Source: JBKECP01 sp047974765
GTDB taxonomy: Bacteria > Pseudomonadota > Gammaproteobacteria > Pseudomonadales > Halieaceae
Direction of reading: 5' to 3'
Length of the DNA: 64,000 bases
NCBI GenBank assembly: GCA_047974765.1
Contig: JBKECP010000015.1
Span: forward strand, 1-64,000
Made by a program: the position numbers and the translations under genes. Shown piece by piece: positions 60,582 through 64,000 of this stretch; position 1 is the stretch's first letter, and each line of letters begins with the position of its first letter. The notes under the pieces were generated by a model, which had not been told where the DNA came from, did no database searches, and saw only the letters and a program-made list of their open reading frames with translations.

Positions 60582-61793
60582 CTATTTCTGATATACCTCA
60601 GAAATACCAAGGTCATGAATAATAATCCGGCCTGATACAATCTCATGGCGAATAATGCGCTTTTGCTGTACAGCCATTTTTTCACCAAATTCAGCAAATC
60701 TGTCATTACTAATTATGAACGCTGTACTATCTGTTCCTGCCAGGTCCAAAATGGTCTCATCGGCTTTGATACCGGAGGCTACGACATGTATTTTCACCGA
60801 ACTTCCGATCATATCTCTTATATCAGAATCACTGCCACTCAAGGCTCGTCGAATAGATGCATCAAAGATCACGGTGACATCATAGGCCTTCACAAGAGCG
60901 GGAACCAAGACCTTCAATGTATCAAGGCCCAGAAAAGTCGAATCTTCATAACACAGATTGTTGCCATCAAGGATCAGTTTTTTAATATTCCGGGCAGCTT
61001 TTTCAATGGTAATTTTTGCTCTCTTATAGAGTTTTTCCAGATCGCGGTCGAAGCGACGTATTTCAGCTTCCTTTTTTGAAATAGCTCTTTGGGGAGAGCT
61101 GGTTCCAAACAGCCTTTCACAAGTCTGGTGCGCCATGGCCCGCTCATAGGAATTGCCAGCATAAGATAAATTATCATCCAGTTTCTGAGCCTTTTCCCTG
61201 GCAGAAGCAGCGTTAGACTTTTTCTGTTCTATTTCCCTGATTTGGCTGATAATTGGCTCAAGTGCAGTATCAACCTGTAATTTCTTTTTAGCTAATACTG
61301 CAGTTCGCTTTTTTTGTTCCGATAGCTGTTTTTCTATATCCCTGCATTTACTGTGGACAGTATCGCAATCAAAATTTTTGTAGCGGGATATTTCGTCAGT
61401 TTTGGCCTCTATTTGGTGCTCGATAGCTTTTATCTGTATTAGTGATTCTGTGTGTCTGTTTTTTATATGGTCATGTGATTGCCTCTGAGTGACTATTTCT
61501 TCTCGAAGGGAGCGCTGTTCTGGATCAAACCAGTTTTTGGGATTCCAGAGGCTGTTTACACATTTCGACAGTCTGGTAATTTTGATTTGAGTTTGTCCGC
61601 TTTCAATTTCCAGATTTTTACATACCAGTGCTTCGGCTTCTATGTCGGATTGAAGATCTTTACAGGTATTTTGATGTTCATTCAGGGTAGTGTTTTCGTA
61701 CCAGTTTATATCCAGCTGTAGTCTCTGGAGTTCACTGTTTAATTCAGACGTTCTCTGCTCTGCACTTGCCAGGTCTTTGTCAAACGGATTCAT
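60582..61793 (-). CDS. Coiled-coil protein with C-terminal NYN (Zc3h12a-like) nuclease domain
   Basis: 403 aa. Residues 1-~260 are a long, highly charged coiled coil (SELNSELQRLQLDINW..., QIKITRLSKCVN, KQLSEQKKRTAVLAKKK, AISKKEAEIRRFDRDLEKLYKRAK). Residues ~272-403 form a PIN-like NYN fold: KLILDGNNLCYED (first Asp), YDVTVIFDAS, IKADETILDLA and STAFIISNDRFAEFG, in the order seen in Zc3h12a-type RNases (DGxN ... A-D-D/E ... S-N-D-R-F). RNase activity is therefore plausible, though the second acidic pair is D-E where D-D is usual. No TM is seen. It is AT-rich and sits between two paralogous genes on the same strand. Substrate unknown; defence or RNA turnover is speculation. Confidence 0.75.
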   Translation of the reverse strand: MNPFDKDLASAEQRTSELNSELQRLQLDINWYENTTLNEHQNTCKDLQSDIEAEALVCKNLEIESGQTQIKITRLSKCVNSLWNPKNWFDPEQRSLREEIVTQRQSHDHIKNRHTESLIQIKAIEHQIEAKTDEISRYKNFDCDTVHSKCRDIEKQLSEQKKRTAVLAKKKLQVDTALEPIISQIREIEQKKSNAASAREKAQKLDDNLSYAGNSYERAMAHQTCERLFGTSSPQRAISKKEAEIRRFDRDLEKLYKRAKITIEKAARNIKKLILDGNNLCYEDSTFLGLDTLKVLVPALVKAYDVTVIFDASIRRALSGSDSDIRDMIGSSVKIHVVASGIKADETILDLAGTDSTAFIISNDRFAEFGEKMAVQQKRIIRHEIVSGRIIIHDLGISEVYQK

Positions 61794-62059
61794 GTTTTAC
61801 TCTCCATGTATTTATTGCAGACTCATCACCTGTTTTGAGTCTGGCCTGAATATTCCATTAAAAATCAAGCGGCAGTTTTTATTTTATAATTGTGCATCTA
61901 AAAAAATACAAGAAAAAGCACTATAACCGAATTGTATCAAGCACTTCAAAGAAGATAGGTTGAGTAAGCACAAATACGTCCTTTTCCAGCAAATTCGATC
62001 ATTGTGTTGAATTCAGCAGATAATAACAAAACCTATATCCATTTTATTTCAGTGATTTA

Positions 62060-62569
62060 TTATCCCCCCACTGTGGAATGCTCTGGCTGACTGGCAAATT
62101 CACACCACTGTTTCAGTTTGTCGGCATTTTGTTCGAGGATGTCGAGTATTTCTGTCTGAAGACGGTTAAAAGCTTCACGCCAGGTGCTCTGATGCGCCAC
62201 CATGGTGCAGCGCTGGCGCATGGGCATGGCCGTTGGCAGGTTAAGAGGGTCAAATTGCAGACCTTTGAAGCCGTGATGCAAAACAGTGGAGATTACTGCG
62301 TTATCACGATTGTCGTTCAGTTCACCTTCAAAGCGGCGTAAAGGCATATTCAGGCGTGTCCGCGCGGGAAATTCGGGGTCGGTGATGATATTGTGAATCC
62401 AGATAGGCAGTTGTTCACGCAAAGTTGTACGTAAAACTGCTCTGTCTTCAGGTAATTCAGGAGCTACCCGGCACATGGTCAGGGATTCGCGGCTATTATA
62501 ACCGTAAGATTTGAATGTATTCATGCGTGTGCCAACAAGGGCAATATGTGTGAGTTGAAAATCTGCCAA
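62060..62569 (-). CDS. Hypothetical protein, paralogue B of the pair flanking the NYN gene
   Basis: 169 aa from a TTG at 62569 (GGGGGTAT upstream), the same unusual start as paralogue A. The sequence MADFQLTHIALVGTRMNTFKSYGYNSRES... differs from A mainly at the segment after PELP and near the C-terminus. No recognised domain, no TM, one or two cysteines (MCRV, WCEFA) kept in both. The two copies being in the same orientation and both apparently intact suggests both are expressed. Function unknown. Confidence 0.75.
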   Translation of the reverse strand: MADFQLTHIALVGTRMNTFKSYGYNSRESLTMCRVAPELPEDRAVLRTTLREQLPIWIHNIITDPEFPARTRLNMPLRRFEGELNDNRDNAVISTVLHHGFKGLQFDPLNLPTAMPMRQRCTMVAHQSTWREAFNRLQTEILDILEQNADKLKQWCEFASQPEHSTVGG

Positions 62570-62680
62570 ACCGATACCCCCTGTATATCTGCTGCCTCGG
62601 GCAAGCTTTGCAAATACAGGCGCAGGCAGGCAAGTCTCAGGTGTAAATTAATACTGGAACTTTGGTCTCTTTCACGAAAA
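62060..62680 (-). repeat. Segmental duplication, copy B (pairs with 59792-60470)
   Basis: Direct-orientation copy of the A segment, see paralogue A. Together the copies bracket 60471-62059, which holds the NYN gene and nothing else recognisable. Confidence 0.6.
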
Positions 62681-62702
62681 ATTGATGGCAGTGAGTGCGA
62701 TA

Positions 62703-64000
62703 TCAGTCGTTGCCACTGGGGTTTTGTTTATGTGTCGCTGCATTAGCTTCGCTGGCCTGTAGCCGAGCCTGATCAAGCGTATCCACAAGCGGTTCAATCG
62801 TTGGCATGCTTCGGTTGGCGTGTGCTGAGAACTGGGTAAAGCGTTCAATTTTGCTGTACAAGCCCTGTTTGCCTGCCAGTGCGCGCACGCTGTCGTTATA
62901 GTGGCCAGAAGCGGTGCGCAGACTGTTGCCAAGTCGATGCAAACGCTCTCCAATCAGGCTGGCCTGATTATAAATTTCGCCGGCCCGCTTACTGATTTCG
63001 CGGGCTTCCCGGCTGCTGCGATCGGCCATCCACAGGTTGGCCGCAGTTCGCAGGACCGGCATCAAAGTAGTGTGGGAGACCAGGACCACACCCCGACGGT
63101 AGGCTTCGTCGAAAAGTTTGCCGTCTGTTTTCAGTGTTTCTATATAGGCAGCTTCCACCGGCATGAACATCAATACGAAGTCGGGGCTGTCAAGCTGACC
63201 CAAATTGAAGTAGTCCTTATTGGCCAGGTCGTCAATATGGCGACGTACAGAACGCATGTGAGCGCTTACTGCAAGATGGTACTCCTCCTCTTCACAGGCA
63301 GTGACCGCCCGTTGATAGTCGTTGAGAGAGACCTTGCTGTCGATAATCAGATGTTTGTTATCGGGTAACAGGAGCAGGCAGTCAGGTAGTCGACGGTTGC
63401 CGGAGGCATCGTGCAGTGTTGCCTGCATCTGGTAATGCTCTTGCGGGCGCAGGCCGCTGAGCTGAAGTGTGCGTTCGAGTTGGGCTTCCCCCCAATTGCC
63501 AGCCTGCTTGTTATCGCCGTTGAGGGCGGCTGCCAGGCTGGCCGCCTGCTCGTTCATCTGCAAGCCAACATCAAGCACTTTGCACAATTCACCTTCAAGG
63601 CTGTTCTGGCTCTTAAGTGATTCGCTGTGAATCTGTTCAGCGCGCTGCTGAAAGTGTTGAACCTGCTCTCGAAACGGTTTTAGCAGTACGTCGAGGGAAT
63701 GTCGGCTGTGCTGGGAAAATTGTTCACTGCGATGCTCGAAGATCCGGTTGGCGAGGTTTTCAAATTCCTGTCGCAAACGGGCTTTGTGATCTTCAATATT
63801 GTTCAGCTGCTGTTGGTGATGGCGGGCCTGCTCGCTGTTCAGGGTGTGTAAAGCGCTGTGTTTTTGTTGCAGTTTCTGGTGTCGCAGCCGAAGCTGTTCC
63901 AGCTGTTGTTGCGCACGTCGCAGGCGATGGTGCTGCCTGCGATATTGCAGCAACAGCCAGGCCAGACCAGCTATTGCCAAGCCTGCGAGCAGGCCACCAC
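62703..64000 (-). CDS. rmuC: DNA recombination protein RmuC (5' end outside window)
   Basis: The frame is open to the window edge. The visible ~431 residues begin GGLLAGLAIAGLAWLLLQYRRQ, an N-terminal TM anchor whose start lies beyond 64000. A long coiled coil follows (residues ~15-140), then the RmuC nuclease-like domain: NWGEAQLERTLQLSGLRPQEHYQMQ, RRLPDCLLLLPDNKHLIIDSKVSLNDYQRA, FVLMFMPVEAAYIETL and GVVLVSHTTLMPVLRTAANLW. It limits inversions at short inverted repeats in E. coli. The C-terminus is complete (TGA at 62703). It is encoded upstream of paralogue B. Confidence 0.92.
   Translation of the reverse strand, partial: GGLLAGLAIAGLAWLLLQYRRQHHRLRRAQQQLEQLRLRHQKLQQKHSALHTLNSEQARHHQQQLNNIEDHKARLRQEFENLANRIFEHRSEQFSQHSRHSLDVLLKPFREQVQHFQQRAEQIHSESLKSQNSLEGELCKVLDVGLQMNEQAASLAAALNGDNKQAGNWGEAQLERTLQLSGLRPQEHYQMQATLHDASGNRRLPDCLLLLPDNKHLIIDSKVSLNDYQRAVTACEEEEYHLAVSAHMRSVRRHIDDLANKDYFNLGQLDSPDFVLMFMPVEAAYIETLKTDGKLFDEAYRRGVVLVSHTTLMPVLRTAANLWMADRSSREAREISKRAGEIYNQASLIGERLHRLGNSLRTASGHYNDSVRALAGKQGLYSKIERFTQFSAHANRSMPTIEPLVDTLDQARLQASEANAATHKQNPSGND

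Overview
The window looks like the replication-origin region of a gammaproteobacterium from the Pseudomonadales/Cellvibrionales side of the class. The order parB-parA-rsmG-mnmG-mnmE-yidC-yidD-rnpA-rpmH | dnaA-dnaN-recF-gyrB, the complete F1Fo ATP synthase operon, glmU-glmS and a Pil-Chp type chemosensory cluster all fit this. The parS sequence TGTTCCACGTGGAACA inside recF is the Pseudomonas-type site. Species assignment is inference only.

Layout. (1) 1-17.9 kb, minus strand, visibly GC-richer than the rest: a compact G-type (PFGI-1/ICEHin1056-like) type IV secretion module of an integrating conjugative element (ICE). It runs from a Cro-like regulator through TraD, VirB4/TraC and TraU-like proteins to a TraG-like protein and a terminator. 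Nearly all genes overlap or touch. No integrase, relaxase or attachment site lies inside the window, so the element continues to the left. (2) 17.5-18.9 kb, AT-rich: a wrecked CI-type repressor gene divergent from the Cro-like gene, a 177-bp IS66-derived remnant with terminal inverted repeats, and a small amphi-Trp protein gene. (3) 18.9-39.7 kb, minus strand: glmS, glmU, atpC-D-G-A-H-F-E-B-I, parB, parA, rsmG, mnmG, then mnmE, yidC, yidD, rnpA, rpmH. An AT-rich DMT transporter gene on the plus strand interrupts the run, next to an AT-rich stretch with two perfect DnaA boxes. (4) 39.7-40.25 kb: the rpmH-dnaA gap with DnaA boxes. Transcription diverges here, so this is the best oriC candidate. 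(5) 40.2-46.9 kb, plus strand: dnaA, dnaN, recF (with parS sites), gyrB. (6) 47.0-47.9 kb: a multiply broken DUF2167 gene. (7) 48.5-59.5 kb, plus strand: a Pil-Chp type chemosensory operon (pilG, pilI, pilJ, chpA in two ORFs, chpC) without pilH, pilK or chpB. (8) 59.5-64 kb, minus strand: two paralogues of an unrecognised ~168-aa protein flanking a coiled-coil + NYN nuclease-like gene, then rmuC, which runs off the window.

How it works together: the right two thirds supply replication initiation, chromosome segregation (ParAB acting on parS), tRNA modification, membrane protein insertion and ATP synthesis, as is usual near oriC. The left part is a transfer machine whose first gene is a Cro-like regulator translationally coupled to the tra genes. 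Its presumed CI-type antagonist is frameshifted and cut by an IS66 remnant. That broken switch, the split ChpA with its missing adaptation enzymes, and the NYN cassette flanked by paralogues are the least ordinary parts of the window.
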